Assembly (NCBI GenBank): GCA_022821645.1
Contig: JAJEDE010000025.1
Coordinates: 248,001 to 312,000 of the forward strand
Direction of reading: 5' to 3'
From: Chloroflexota bacterium
Lineage (GTDB): Bacteria > Chloroflexota > UBA11872
Length of the DNA stretch: 64,000 nt
The notes below the pieces were generated by a model, which was not told where the DNA came from, ran no database searches, and worked only from the letters and a program-made list of their open reading frames with translations. Below, piece after piece: positions 1 through 7,538 of this stretch (position 1 is the first letter of the stretch; the number at the start of each line of letters is the position of its first letter). Position numbers and translations under genes: made by a program.

Positions 1-302
1 GTAGTCGGAACGGCGCGCAGGCCGACTTCGACCGCAAAGGCGGTGCCACGGCCATCGGGAGGCTGATCCACTGTGACGGTCCCATCAGCCGCTGAACCAA
101 CGTCCATGCCGGGTCGAATCACGACGACCAGCGGCTCCAGGCCGGCGGCCCGCCCGGAATCCACCACGTGGGCCAGCATGGGGCGCCCGGCGACCTGGTG
201 CATGACCTTGGGCACGTCGGACGCGAAGCGCGTGCCCTGGCCGGCCGCCATGACGATACCGGCGGCTGCGCTTCCGGTGGACTCAGCTTGTCCGGCGCTC
301 AT
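1..302 (-). CDS. glmU: GlmU-type nucleotidyltransferase, N-terminal part (runs off the left edge)
   Basis: Only the first ~100 codons are present. The protein contains AAGQGTRFASDVPKVMHQVAG, the sugar-nucleotide pyrophosphorylase signature in which the GxGTR loop binds UTP, followed by a PMLAHVVD helix. GlmU makes UDP-GlcNAc for peptidoglycan in the cytoplasm. The acetyltransferase half lies outside the window, so another NTP-transferase of the same fold cannot be excluded. The ATG at 302-300 directly abuts the encoded CCA end of the upstream tRNA-Gln, leaving no spacer, so the two are probably co-transcribed and the mRNA 5' end made by tRNA 3' processing. Confidence 0.75.
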   Translation of the reverse strand, partial: MSAGQAESTGSAAAGIVMAAGQGTRFASDVPKVMHQVAGRPMLAHVVDSGRAAGLEPLVVVIRPGMDVGSAADGTVTVDQPPDGRGTAFAVEVGLRAVPT

Positions 303-376
303 TGGCTGGGGAGGAAGGGTTCGAACCTTCGATCACGGATCCAAAATCCGTTGCCTTACCACTTGGCCACTCCCCA
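303..376 (-). tRNA. trnQ: tRNA-Gln (anticodon TTG)
   Basis: A 74-nt cloverleaf on the minus strand. The acceptor stem TGGGGAG pairs with CTCCCCA, the D-arm is GGCCAAGTGGTAAGGC-like, the anticodon loop reads TTTTGGA with anticodon TTG, and the T-arm contains GGTTCGAACC. The discriminator base is G, as expected for tRNA-Gln, and the 3' CCA is encoded (positions 305-303). It sits between ispE upstream and glmU downstream on the same strand. Confidence 0.94.
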
Positions 377-414
377 CAAGGAAAGCGTAGGCAGGCGCTA
401 TGGGGTGGTCAAAG

Positions 415-1278
415 CTAGCCGACCGTCGCATCGGCGGGCGCCGCGAAGCGGGTGACCTGCGTCCACCAGCCGTGTGACCGCAGTTGGACCTGGGCGCTCT
501 GAGCGGCCGACTTGGACGGAAACAGCCCAAAGCACGTGGGTCCGCTGCCGGCCAGGAGTGCCTGTGAGGCCCCCGCGGCCCTCAGGGCACCGAGTACGTC
601 CGCGACTTCCGGGACCAGGCGGATCGCCGCGGGCTGCAAGTCGTTCGTCGCCAGATGCGGTGACAGCTGCCCATGGCGAATAGCGTCGACCTGCTCCAGC
701 GTCGCGTCGCCGCCCGACCATTCGGCCGGGCGCAACTCGGCGTAGGCGTCACGCGCCGAGATCGTAGCGGCGGGCCGTGCCAACAGCACCCAGCGAGGCG
801 GGGCGGGCGGCAGCGCGTGTAACTCGTCACCGCGGGCCAGGCCCAGGGCGGTCCCCGGGTCGAGAAAGAACGATACGTCGGCGCCCAGCGATCGGGCCGT
901 TTCAGCTACCGCGGCCGCCGTCGCATTCCAGAGGCGGCGGAGCCCGAGGAGCACCGCGGCTGCATCCGTGCTGCCGCCGGCCAGTCCGGCAGCGACGGGG
1001 ATGCGCTTGTCGATATGGATGTGGACGCCGCGGGTCGTTCCCGTGCGTGCCTGTAATTCCCGAGCCGCTCGAAAGGCCAGGTCGCCGGTTGGATCCAGAC
1101 CCGGAACGGCGCTTTCGCCTTCGATTTTCTGTGCCGGTGTGAGACGGATCGTGTCCCCGAACTCGAGCGCCTGGAAGATGGTGACGATCTCGTGATAGCC
1201 ATCGTCGCGACGGCCACGGACTTCAAGCCCCAGGTTGATCTTGGCCGGGGCGTGGATGACCAACGTGGTCGTGGTCAC
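415..1278 (-). CDS. ispE: 4-diphosphocytidyl-2-C-methyl-D-erythritol kinase
   Basis: GHMP-family kinase of 287 aa, the usual length, that phosphorylates CDP-methylerythritol in the MEP isoprenoid pathway. Seen: the N-terminal substrate motif APAKINLGLEV at residues 10-20, the ATP-binding glycine loop AGLAGGSTDAAA around 97-108, and the C-terminal GHMP motif LLAGSGPTCFG near 246-256. The GTG start at 1278 overlaps the ybeY stop (GTGA), indicating translational coupling in a yqeY-ybeY-ispE operon. Confidence 0.95.
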   Translation of the reverse strand: MTTTTLVIHAPAKINLGLEVRGRRDDGYHEIVTIFQALEFGDTIRLTPAQKIEGESAVPGLDPTGDLAFRAARELQARTGTTRGVHIHIDKRIPVAAGLAGGSTDAAAVLLGLRRLWNATAAAVAETARSLGADVSFFLDPGTALGLARGDELHALPPAPPRWVLLARPAATISARDAYAELRPAEWSGGDATLEQVDAIRHGQLSPHLATNDLQPAAIRLVPEVADVLGALRAAGASQALLAGSGPTCFGLFPSKSAAQSAQVQLRSHGWWTQVTRFAAPADATVG

Positions 1279-1769
1279 TCGACGGTCCGACGGGCGCGCG
1301 GCAAGCCCACCGAAGTCATGACCGATTCCTCAATTCGCCGCATTTCACGCTGGCGCGCGTCGTCCTCGTGGCCCAGACCGGCCAGGTGCAGCAGCGCGTG
1401 GGTCAGCAGGTAGCCGAATTCCCGTTCCATGCTGTGACCGTAGGCAGCGGCTTGTGATTCCACGCGCTCCAGCGAGATGGCCATGTCGCCGGGGTGCTGC
1501 GGATCGCCGCTGGGAAACGCCAGGACATCGGTAGGCGCGGCCTTGCCGGCGAAGGTCTGATTCAGGCGGGCCATGTCCGTATCGTCGGTCAGTCGCAGGG
1601 CAACACGCCCGGACAGCCCTGCTTCGCTCTCAACCGCAGCGGCAATCGGGTCCACAAGCGGCTCCAAGTTGGAGGGCAATGCCAATCCGTCGCCGGGATC
1701 GATGCGCAGACGGGGCTCCGCGCCCGCGGACGGGTTAGCCCTGGCTGAGGAGTTCGCCAACGAGCGCAT
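1275..1769 (-). CDS. ybeY: Endoribonuclease YbeY (16S rRNA maturation)
   Basis: 164-aa member of the UPF0054/YbeY family, a zinc-dependent RNase involved in 16S rRNA 3' processing and ribosome quality control. The zinc motif HxxxHxxGxxH is intact as H124, H128 and H134 (HALLHLAGLGHE). PTDVLAFPSGD near residues 79-89 is the second conserved block. The ATG at 1769 lies 35 nt inside the 3' end of yqeY; the first ~20 residues are not family-conserved, so a later start is possible, though no better initiation signal was found. Confidence 0.92.
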   Translation of the reverse strand: MRSLANSSARANPSAGAEPRLRIDPGDGLALPSNLEPLVDPIAAAVESEAGLSGRVALRLTDDTDMARLNQTFAGKAAPTDVLAFPSGDPQHPGDMAISLERVESQAAAYGHSMEREFGYLLTHALLHLAGLGHEDDARQREMRRIEESVMTSVGLPRARRTVE

Positions 1770-2190
1770 TCACCGCGCGGCCGTCGACCGTTCCCTGTTC
1801 GCGCAGGCGGGCCATCAGCGGGCGCATGACCTTTCCCATGTCCCGGCGGCTGGTGGCGCCCACTTCCTCAATCACCTCGCGGGCAATGGTCTCCATGGCG
1901 GCGCTGTCTATTTCGTCTGGCTGGTACGCGCTGATAATGGCGCGCTCGGCTCGTTCGGCGTCGGCCTGCTCCGGGCGGTCGCCACTGACATAAAGTTGGA
2001 TGGCTTCGTCGCGGCGGCGGATGTCGCGTTGAATGACGCGTACGACCAGGGCGTCGTCGGCGGATGCGCCGGATTCCTTGGCCTCGTACTTGATCTGGGA
2101 GATGAAGGTGCGCAGCACACGGACACGATCGGCATCACCGCCGCGCTGCGCCGCTCGCAGATCCCCGGTGAGGCGGTCGATTAACGCCAT
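1735..2190 (-). CDS. yqeY: GatB/YqeY domain-containing protein
   Basis: 151-aa stand-alone YqeY protein. It carries the helical YqeY pattern: an N-terminal block (DLRAAQRGGDADRVRVLRT), then RRRDEAIQLYVSGDRPEQA, and a C-terminal block (DMGKVMRPLMARL) like the tRNA-binding tail of GatB. Stand-alone YqeY is suspected to act on tRNA or amidotransferase complexes, but its function is not settled. It lies 21 nt downstream of rpsU, the common rpsU-yqeY arrangement, and upstream of ybeY. Confidence 0.9.
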   Translation of the reverse strand: MALIDRLTGDLRAAQRGGDADRVRVLRTFISQIKYEAKESGASADDALVVRVIQRDIRRRDEAIQLYVSGDRPEQADAERAERAIISAYQPDEIDSAAMETIAREVIEEVGATSRRDMGKVMRPLMARLREQGTVDGRAVNALVGELLSQG

Positions 2191-2211
2191 GCGGGGCTGG
2201 GACTAAGGTGG

Positions 2212-2427
2212 CTAGAGGGCGCGCGCCTCGGCTTCGGCTGCCTTCATGGCTGCCCGCCGGGCCTTGCGGCGCTTGGTGGCTTCCTTCTTCTTGCGCAGCA
2301 CGCTGGGCTTGTCGTACGCCTTGCGACGCCGGGTCTCCGTGATAATGCCCTCTTGCTGCACTTTCTTATTGAAACGGCGCAGGGCCGCATCAAAGCTCTC
2401 GTTCGCGCCGATCGTGATATGAACCAA
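2212..2427 (-). CDS. rpsU: 30S ribosomal protein bS21
   Basis: Small basic protein with the bS21 core (ESFDAALRRFNKKVQQEG) and a Lys/Arg-rich C-terminal tail. The reading frame stays open to an earlier TTG at 2457, but the conserved protein begins at VHITIG. A TTG at 2427 preceded by GGGGGG at 4-10 nt fits the family start better and is used here. It is the first gene of rpsU-yqeY-ybeY-ispE and has a hairpin and T-rich tract just upstream (2459-2477). Confidence 0.9.
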   Translation of the reverse strand: MVHITIGANESFDAALRRFNKKVQQEGIITETRRRKAYDKPSVLRKKKEATKRRKARRAAMKAAEAEARAL

Positions 2428-2458
2428 TGAACCCCCCAATTCCGACGGGCAAAACAAA

Positions 2459-2477
2459 ACCCGCCGTAAGGGCGGGT
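2459..2477 (-). promoter_or_regulatory. Hairpin with T-rich tail in the rpsU leader (possible attenuator)
   Basis: Read on the minus strand, ACCCGCC and GGCGGGT form a perfect 7-bp stem around a 5-nt loop. It is followed at once by TTTGTTTTG, about 30 nt before the rpsU start. This is the shape of an intrinsic terminator placed in the leader of a ribosomal protein gene, consistent with attenuation. The regulator, if any, is unknown. Confidence 0.5.
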
Positions 2478-2618
2478 GCTGGCGGGCTGGTCAACCGGGC
2501 CGCGCGATTTCGGTCAGGCGCCTCCTGATGATGACCCGCCACCCCGCTAACTGGCTCGAGTATATGCGGCGCCGAAATAACGGGTCAACAGACGGCCATC
2601 TCGTGAGTTCTCCCGGCC

Positions 2619-3632
2619 ATGGCTGAGCTCAACTGGCTGGCACTGGCCATTGGCGCGCCGCTGGCGCTGGTCTTCACCCTGGGCGTTCGGACACTGGCCG
2701 CTCGGCAGGGCTGGATGGACCGACCGGGGGCCGCGCGAATTCACGCCGTGCCGGTGCCCAGGTTGGGCGGGGTGGCAATGTACGCGGCGTTTGTGATCAC
2801 CGTGCTGGTGGTGGCCTGGCCACTGGATGGGCCGACCCTGGGGCTGCTGCTGGGTGCGACGCTGCTGGTGGTGTTCATCGTGGTGGACGACCTCCGCGGG
2901 ATGCGTCCGCGCGACAAGTTCCTGGCCCAACTGGGCGCCGCGGCGGTGCCGCTGTTGTTTGGCGTGCGTATCGATGCGGTGAGCAATCCCTTCGAGGCGG
3001 GCGTCGTGCTGCTGCACATTGCCATCGTGATCCCGTTCACGCTGTTCTGGATCACGGGGATGATGAATGCCATCAACTTCGTGGACGGATTGGATGGACT
3101 GGCCGGCGGGGTCGTGACCATTGCCGCCATCGTGCTGATCGCCCTGTCGTTGCGCCTGGGCCTGCCGGAGACCGCCACGCTGGCCCTGGTCCTGGTGGCC
3201 GTAGTCCTCGGGTTCCTGCCCTTCAACGCCTACCGGTCGAGCATCATCATGGGCGACGCAGGCTCGCACTTCTTGGGCTTTGCGCTGGCGGTGATCGCCA
3301 TCATGGGCCCGGCCAAGCTGGCTACCGCGATCCTGGTGCTGGGCGTTCCGATTCTCGACATCGCCTGGTCCATCGGGCGGCGGCTGGCCAGCGGCCGCCG
3401 CTTTGCCGAACGCGACGCCGAGCACCTGCATCACCGGCTCTGGGAAGCCGGCGTCCCGCAGCCGGCCATCGCGCTGATGTACTACACGCTGGCGGGCGTG
3501 CTGGGCGTTATCGCACTCCTGGTGGAGCGACTGGACAAGATATTCGCGTTTGCAGGTCTTGCGGCGTTCCTTGGCGTGCTGCTGGCGGTGCTGAGCCGCG
3601 CGCCGCGGCGTCGGGGAATCCCCCGCCGCTAG
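2619..3632 (+). CDS. Undecaprenyl-phosphate GlcNAc-1-phosphate transferase (WecA/TagO/MraY family)
   Basis: 337-aa polytopic membrane enzyme of glycosyltransferase family 4 with about ten hydrophobic segments. It carries the family's catalytic and metal-binding blocks: VVDDLRG with the Asp pair at residues 90-91, NAINFVDGLDGLAGG at 150-164, MGDAGSHFLG near 210, and the HLHHRL loop near 273 that marks the WecA/TagO rather than the MraY branch. It would load a sugar phosphate onto the C55 lipid carrier for surface polysaccharide or teichoic-type polymers. The exact sugar cannot be read from sequence. Confidence 0.88.
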   Translation: MAELNWLALAIGAPLALVFTLGVRTLAARQGWMDRPGAARIHAVPVPRLGGVAMYAAFVITVLVVAWPLDGPTLGLLLGATLLVVFIVVDDLRGMRPRDKFLAQLGAAAVPLLFGVRIDAVSNPFEAGVVLLHIAIVIPFTLFWITGMMNAINFVDGLDGLAGGVVTIAAIVLIALSLRLGLPETATLALVLVAVVLGFLPFNAYRSSIIMGDAGSHFLGFALAVIAIMGPAKLATAILVLGVPILDIAWSIGRRLASGRRFAERDAEHLHHRLWEAGVPQPAIALMYYTLAGVLGVIALLVERLDKIFAFAGLAAFLGVLLAVLSRAPRRRGIPRR

Positions 3633-3705
3633 TCCTGTCGAAACCCGTAGGGAAGTGGCGTGGCCGAACCTATACTAGGGCCGTGACCGACGGAGGCCCC
3701 ATACG

Positions 3706-3912
3706 TTGAACCCCGATATCCATCCCGACTACATGGTCTGCCGCGTGACCTGCTCGTGCGGCAACATGTTCGAAACGCGCGCAACGACATCTTCGATTCA
3801 CGTGGACGTGTGCTCCAATTGCCACCCGTTCTATACGGGTCAGCAACGGCTGGTTGACTCGACCGGTCAGGTGGAGCGGTTCGAGCGGCGCCGTCGCCGG
3901 TCCCGCGGCTAG
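3706..3912 (+). CDS. rpmE: 50S ribosomal protein bL31
   Basis: 68-aa bL31 of the zinc-binding type. The four ligands are visible as CSCG (residues 16-18) and CSNCHP (36-41), with the usual basic C-terminal tail. Initiation is at a TTG at 3706 with GGAGG about ten bases upstream; no ATG gives a complete protein. It heads the conserved rpmE-DUF1385-prfA-prmC cluster. Confidence 0.95.
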   Translation: MNPDIHPDYMVCRVTCSCGNMFETRATTSSIHVDVCSNCHPFYTGQQRLVDSTGQVERFERRRRRSRG

Positions 3913-3951
3913 ACCGTCCCAAGGGCGGCTGAGCACCGCCGTGATTTCCGG

Positions 3952-4932
3952 ATGAGCACCCCGGTCCCGAGTTCCGCGTCGTCCGACGACAGCAACGAAC
4001 TGCGTATCAACTACGGCGGCCAGGCCGTGCTGGAAGGCGTGATGATGCGCGGCCGCCGGTCGGCCGCCACGGCCGTGCGGCATCCAGCCGGGCACATCGT
4101 GCTCAAGGCCGAGGAGCTTGACCCCAACCGGCTCTCGCAGCGGCTGCGGCGGGTGCTGTTCGTGCGCGGAATGGTGGCGTTGTGGGAAATGCTGGCCATT
4201 GGCCTGCGGGCGCTCAATTTCTCGGCCAACGTGCAACTGGCCGAGGAGGAAGACCAGGACGAAGGCCCCGGAGGCGCCGCCGGCGGGATGATGACCGGCA
4301 GCCTGGTGATCGGCCTGGTGATCGGCGTGGCGTTGTTCTTTGTGCTGCCGCTGGTGTTGACGTCGTTTACGGACGGCCTGGTCGAATCCGACTTCCTCAG
4401 CAACGTGATCGAGGGCGGCGTGCGGATGGCGGTGTTCGTGACCTACATCGCGCTGATCGGCCTGATGCCGGACATCCGGCGGGTGTGGATGTATCACGGC
4501 GCCGAGCACAAGACCATCAACACGCTGGAAGCCGGGGAGCAACTGTCCGTGTCGAACGTGCGGCGGTTTGGACTGGCGCACCCGCGCTGCGGGACGTCCT
4601 TCATCGTCACGCTGGTGGCGATCTCGATCATCGTCTTCGCCCTGCTGGGACGCCCGCCGATGGCGATTCGCGTCGTGTCCCGCATCGTGTTGCTGCCGCT
4701 GATCGCGGGCGTGGGCTACGAGTACATCATGCTGACGGCCCGCTACCAGGGTTTCGCCATTGCCCGATGGGCCTCCAAGCCCGGCATGTGGTTCCAGAAA
4801 ATGACCACGCGCGAGCCCGATGACGATCAGCTCGAGGTGGCCATCACGGCCATGGATCACGTGCTGGCGCGCGAGGACTCGTTGGCAGAGTTGCGGCCGG
4901 CCGCCGTGAATGCGGTCGTGGTCGATGATTGA
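3952..4932 (+). CDS. DUF1385 (YqhQ-like) membrane protein
   Basis: 326 aa, matching the DUF1385/YqhQ family. The N-terminal signature [14 protein letters not shown] spans residues 21-34 and the central signature [16 protein letters not shown] follows the second membrane pair; [14 protein letters not shown] follows. Four to five hydrophobic segments are seen. The function is unknown in the family, which very often sits between rpmE and prfA, as here. Its stop overlaps the prfA start (ATGATTGA). Confidence 0.9.
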   Translation: MSTPVPSSASSDDSNELRINYGGQAVLEGVMMRGRRSAATAVRHPAGHIVLKAEELDPNRLSQRLRRVLFVRGMVALWEMLAIGLRALNFSANVQLAEEEDQDEGPGGAAGGMMTGSLVIGLVIGVALFFVLPLVLTSFTDGLVESDFLSNVIEGGVRMAVFVTYIALIGLMPDIRRVWMYHGAEHKTINTLEAGEQLSVSNVRRFGLAHPRCGTSFIVTLVAISIIVFALLGRPPMAIRVVSRIVLLPLIAGVGYEYIMLTARYQGFAIARWASKPGMWFQKMTTREPDDDQLEVAITAMDHVLAREDSLAELRPAAVNAVVVDD

Positions 4933-6004
4933 CCGGCTGGCCGAGGCGCGTCGCCGCTATGACGAGCTGACGGCGGAGCTTGCGGGCGCGGGAGGCGCCC
5001 TGGACTCGCGGCGCCTGGCGAGCGTCGGCCGGGAAATGTCCCAACTGGAGACGGCGGCGCGGCTGCACGACGAGCTGGCCGAAGCCCACGAGCGAGCGAG
5101 CGAGGCACGCGAACTGCTTGGGTCATCGGATTCCGAACTTGCGGAATTGGCACGCGACGAACTGGATGAGGCGCAGGCCGAGATCGCGGAGATCCGGACG
5201 CGGGCCGTTGACGTGCTGGTCAGCGACAACCCGGATGATGCGCGCAACGCGATCGTCGAGGTCCGAGCCGGAACGGGTGGCGACGAGGCGGCGTTGTTTG
5301 CGGGCGACCTGCTGCGCATGTATTCGCGCTACGCCGAACAGCTGCGACTCAAAGTGGAGCCGCTGACCGTAAGCGGCACCGACCGTGGGGGCATCAAGGA
5401 GGGCATCCTGCGCGTGGTCGGCGCCCAGGCCTTTGGCGCGTTCAGGTTCGAGAGCGGCGTGCACCGCGTGCAGCGTGTGCCGGTGACGGAAGCGAGCGGC
5501 CGTATCCATACCTCGGCGGCCAGCGTGGCGGTGCTGCCGGAAGCCGAAGAGATCGACATCGAGATTCCCGAGTCGGACGTCCGCGTGGACGTGTTTCGCT
5601 CGAGCGGCCACGGCGGCCAGAGCGTCAACACCACGGACTCCGCCGTGCGGGTCACCCATTTGCCGACCAACACTGTCGTAAGCATCCAGGACGAAAAGTC
5701 GCAACTGCAGAACCGGGTAAAGGCCATGCAGGTGCTGCGTGCGCGCCTGCTGGAACAGGAGCGCGAACGCCAGGCGGCCGAGCGCGGGCAGGCGCGGCGC
5801 GACCAGATTGGCAGCGGTGACCGCAGCGAGAAGATTCGTACCTACAACTTCCCGCAGGATCGGATCACCGATCACCGCGTGGGCCTCACCGTCCACAACT
5901 TGCCGTCGATCCTGGACGGAAACCTCGACCGGCTGGTCGACCCGCTGCGACAGGCCGAGCGGGACCGCGAACTGGCGGGGCTTGCCGACGGCAGCGCTGC
6001 CTGA
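4925..6004 (+). CDS. prfA: Peptide chain release factor 1
   Basis: 359-aa class-I release factor that terminates translation at UAA and UAG. The catalytic GGQ is at about residues 230-232 ([10 protein letters not shown]) and the anticodon-like PVT at 186-188 ([14 protein letters not shown]) marks RF1 rather than RF2. The ATG at 4925 ([15 protein letters not shown]) was chosen over an upstream in-frame start at 4910 because it matches the family N-terminus. It overlaps the DUF1385 stop by 8 nt. Its own modifying methylase, PrmC, follows immediately. Confidence 0.96.
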   Translation: MIDRLAEARRRYDELTAELAGAGGALDSRRLASVGREMSQLETAARLHDELAEAHERASEARELLGSSDSELAELARDELDEAQAEIAEIRTRAVDVLVSDNPDDARNAIVEVRAGTGGDEAALFAGDLLRMYSRYAEQLRLKVEPLTVSGTDRGGIKEGILRVVGAQAFGAFRFESGVHRVQRVPVTEASGRIHTSAASVAVLPEAEEIDIEIPESDVRVDVFRSSGHGGQSVNTTDSAVRVTHLPTNTVVSIQDEKSQLQNRVKAMQVLRARLLEQERERQAAERGQARRDQIGSGDRSEKIRTYNFPQDRITDHRVGLTVHNLPSILDGNLDRLVDPLRQAERDRELAGLADGSAA

Positions 6005-6017
6005 CTCGCTCACGGGT

Positions 6018-6842
6018 GTGCGACGCGCGGTCATCGCGCGGCTGCGCGAGGCTGGCGTCGATACGCCGGCGCTGGACGCCAACGTTCTGATCGGGCATGT
6101 GCTTGGTATAGCTCCCGAACAGGTTGCGCTGCGGATTGACGCTGAGTTGGGTCAGAAGGACCTGCGAGCAATCGAGGCTGTGGCGGAGCGGCGCGAGCGG
6201 CGTGAGCCGGTCGCCTACATCACCGGAACCAAGGCCTTCCGCCGGCTGGAAATCTCGGTGAACCGTGATGTACTGATTCCTCGGCCGGAGACCGAGGTGC
6301 TGGTCGAGGTTGGTCTGGACCTGTGGGACGACAGCCGGGGCGCCAGGGCAGTGGACATCGGAACCGGCAGCGGGGCCATTGCCCTGGCCCTGGCCGACGA
6401 GCGGCCGGGGCGATCGGTGCTTGGTACCGACTGTTCGCCTGCTGCCTTGCAGGTGGCCGCCGACAACGCGCAACGCCTGCGACTGGCGGATCGCGTGAGA
6501 CTCTGCCTGACCGACGGCGCGGCAGATGTGGATCTGCGGGGCGCGGTTCTGCTGGCCAACCTGCCCTACATCTCGTCTGCGGAGCTACCCACGCTGCAGC
6601 CGGAAATATCGCGCTGGGAACCCAGGGCGGCGGTGATCGCGGGGATTGATGGTTTGAGCGTGATTCGCAAGGTCGTTGCTCAAGCTGGACGCGGCAAGGC
6701 ACGGGCGGCGGCGTTCGAGATTGGCGTGGGTCAGGCGGAGTCGGTGGCGGCGCTGCTAATTGGCGCGGGATTCGAGCGGACGGCTGTGCATCGTGACCTC
6801 GCGGGCCATCCGCGTGTCGTCTCGGGCACCCGCGTAAGCTGA
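6018..6842 (+). CDS. prmC: Release factor glutamine N5-methyltransferase
   Basis: PrmC methylates the Gln of the release-factor GGQ motif. The protein has the N-terminal helical domain (LREAGVDTPALDANVLIGHVLG), the SAM-binding motif VDIGTGSGAIALALA and the active-site motif NLPY (LLANLPYISSAE) in place of the commoner NPPY. The frame is open far upstream, but that stretch only shadows prfA. GTG 6018 gives a family-like start; TTG 5982, which overlaps prfA and is preceded by GGCGGGG, is a plausible alternative. Confidence 0.92.
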   Translation: MRRAVIARLREAGVDTPALDANVLIGHVLGIAPEQVALRIDAELGQKDLRAIEAVAERRERREPVAYITGTKAFRRLEISVNRDVLIPRPETEVLVEVGLDLWDDSRGARAVDIGTGSGAIALALADERPGRSVLGTDCSPAALQVAADNAQRLRLADRVRLCLTDGAADVDLRGAVLLANLPYISSAELPTLQPEISRWEPRAAVIAGIDGLSVIRKVVAQAGRGKARAAAFEIGVGQAESVAALLIGAGFERTAVHRDLAGHPRVVSGTRVS

Positions 6843-6890
6843 GCGCAGGCTGCGGCTTGCGGCCGCGTGCCAGGGAGGGTGTCGCGACGC

Positions 6891-7535
6891 GTGTCCCCTG
6901 TGAGTGATTCACCGCACGGCGGCCTGCTGTTTCTCGTGACCGCGCCTTCGGGCGCCGGCAAGGACTCCGTGATCGGCGTGTTGCGCGAGCGTGGCGTGGA
7001 CTTGGCGTTCGCCATCACCGCCCTCACGCGCGCGCCGCGCGAGGGTGAGCGCGACGGCATCGACCACTTCTTTCTGACCGAGGCGGAATTCAAGAATCGC
7101 CTGGCAGATGGCTGGTTTCTGGAGACGGCAACCGTCTATGGCCGAAGCTACGGCACCCCTATTCACCAGGTGCGGGAGCCGCTGCTCGCGGGGCGGGACG
7201 TGATGCTGCGCCTGGACGTGCAGGGCGCGCGCGAACTTAAGCGGCGCTATCCGGGCGCCATCGCCGTCTTCGTGGAGCCTCCGTCCCCGGAGGAGGCCGA
7301 GCGCCGCATGCGCTCACGCGCTACCGAGTCGCCTCAGGAAATCGAGCGCCGCATCGCCGCCATGCGCGACTACGAACTGTCGTTTGCCGAGGAGGCGGAC
7401 TTTCGCGTCGTGAACACGACGGGCGACCTGGACCGCGCGGCCGACCAGGTCTGGGAGATCGTGACTTCGGTCTGCCGGACGCCTGAGCGAACGGCGGTGG
7501 CAGCCGAGCTGAGCCCGGTTCGACCCCAGGACTAG
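6891..7535 (+). CDS. gmk: Guanylate kinase
   Basis: Converts GMP to GDP. The P-loop is VTAPSGAGKDS, followed by the GMP-binding block TRAPREGERDGIDHFF and the lid-region block ERRMRSRATE; 214 aa is typical. Several in-frame GTGs exist. GTG 6891 is preferred because GGGAGG lies 12 bases upstream; GTG 6900 is also possible. The cluster gmk-priA-def-fmt is a common order, but rpoZ and coaBC, often found between gmk and priA, are absent here. Confidence 0.94.
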   Translation: MSPVSDSPHGGLLFLVTAPSGAGKDSVIGVLRERGVDLAFAITALTRAPREGERDGIDHFFLTEAEFKNRLADGWFLETATVYGRSYGTPIHQVREPLLAGRDVMLRLDVQGARELKRRYPGAIAVFVEPPSPEEAERRMRSRATESPQEIERRIAAMRDYELSFAEEADFRVVNTTGDLDRAADQVWEIVTSVCRTPERTAVAAELSPVRPQD

Positions 7536-7538
7536 CGA

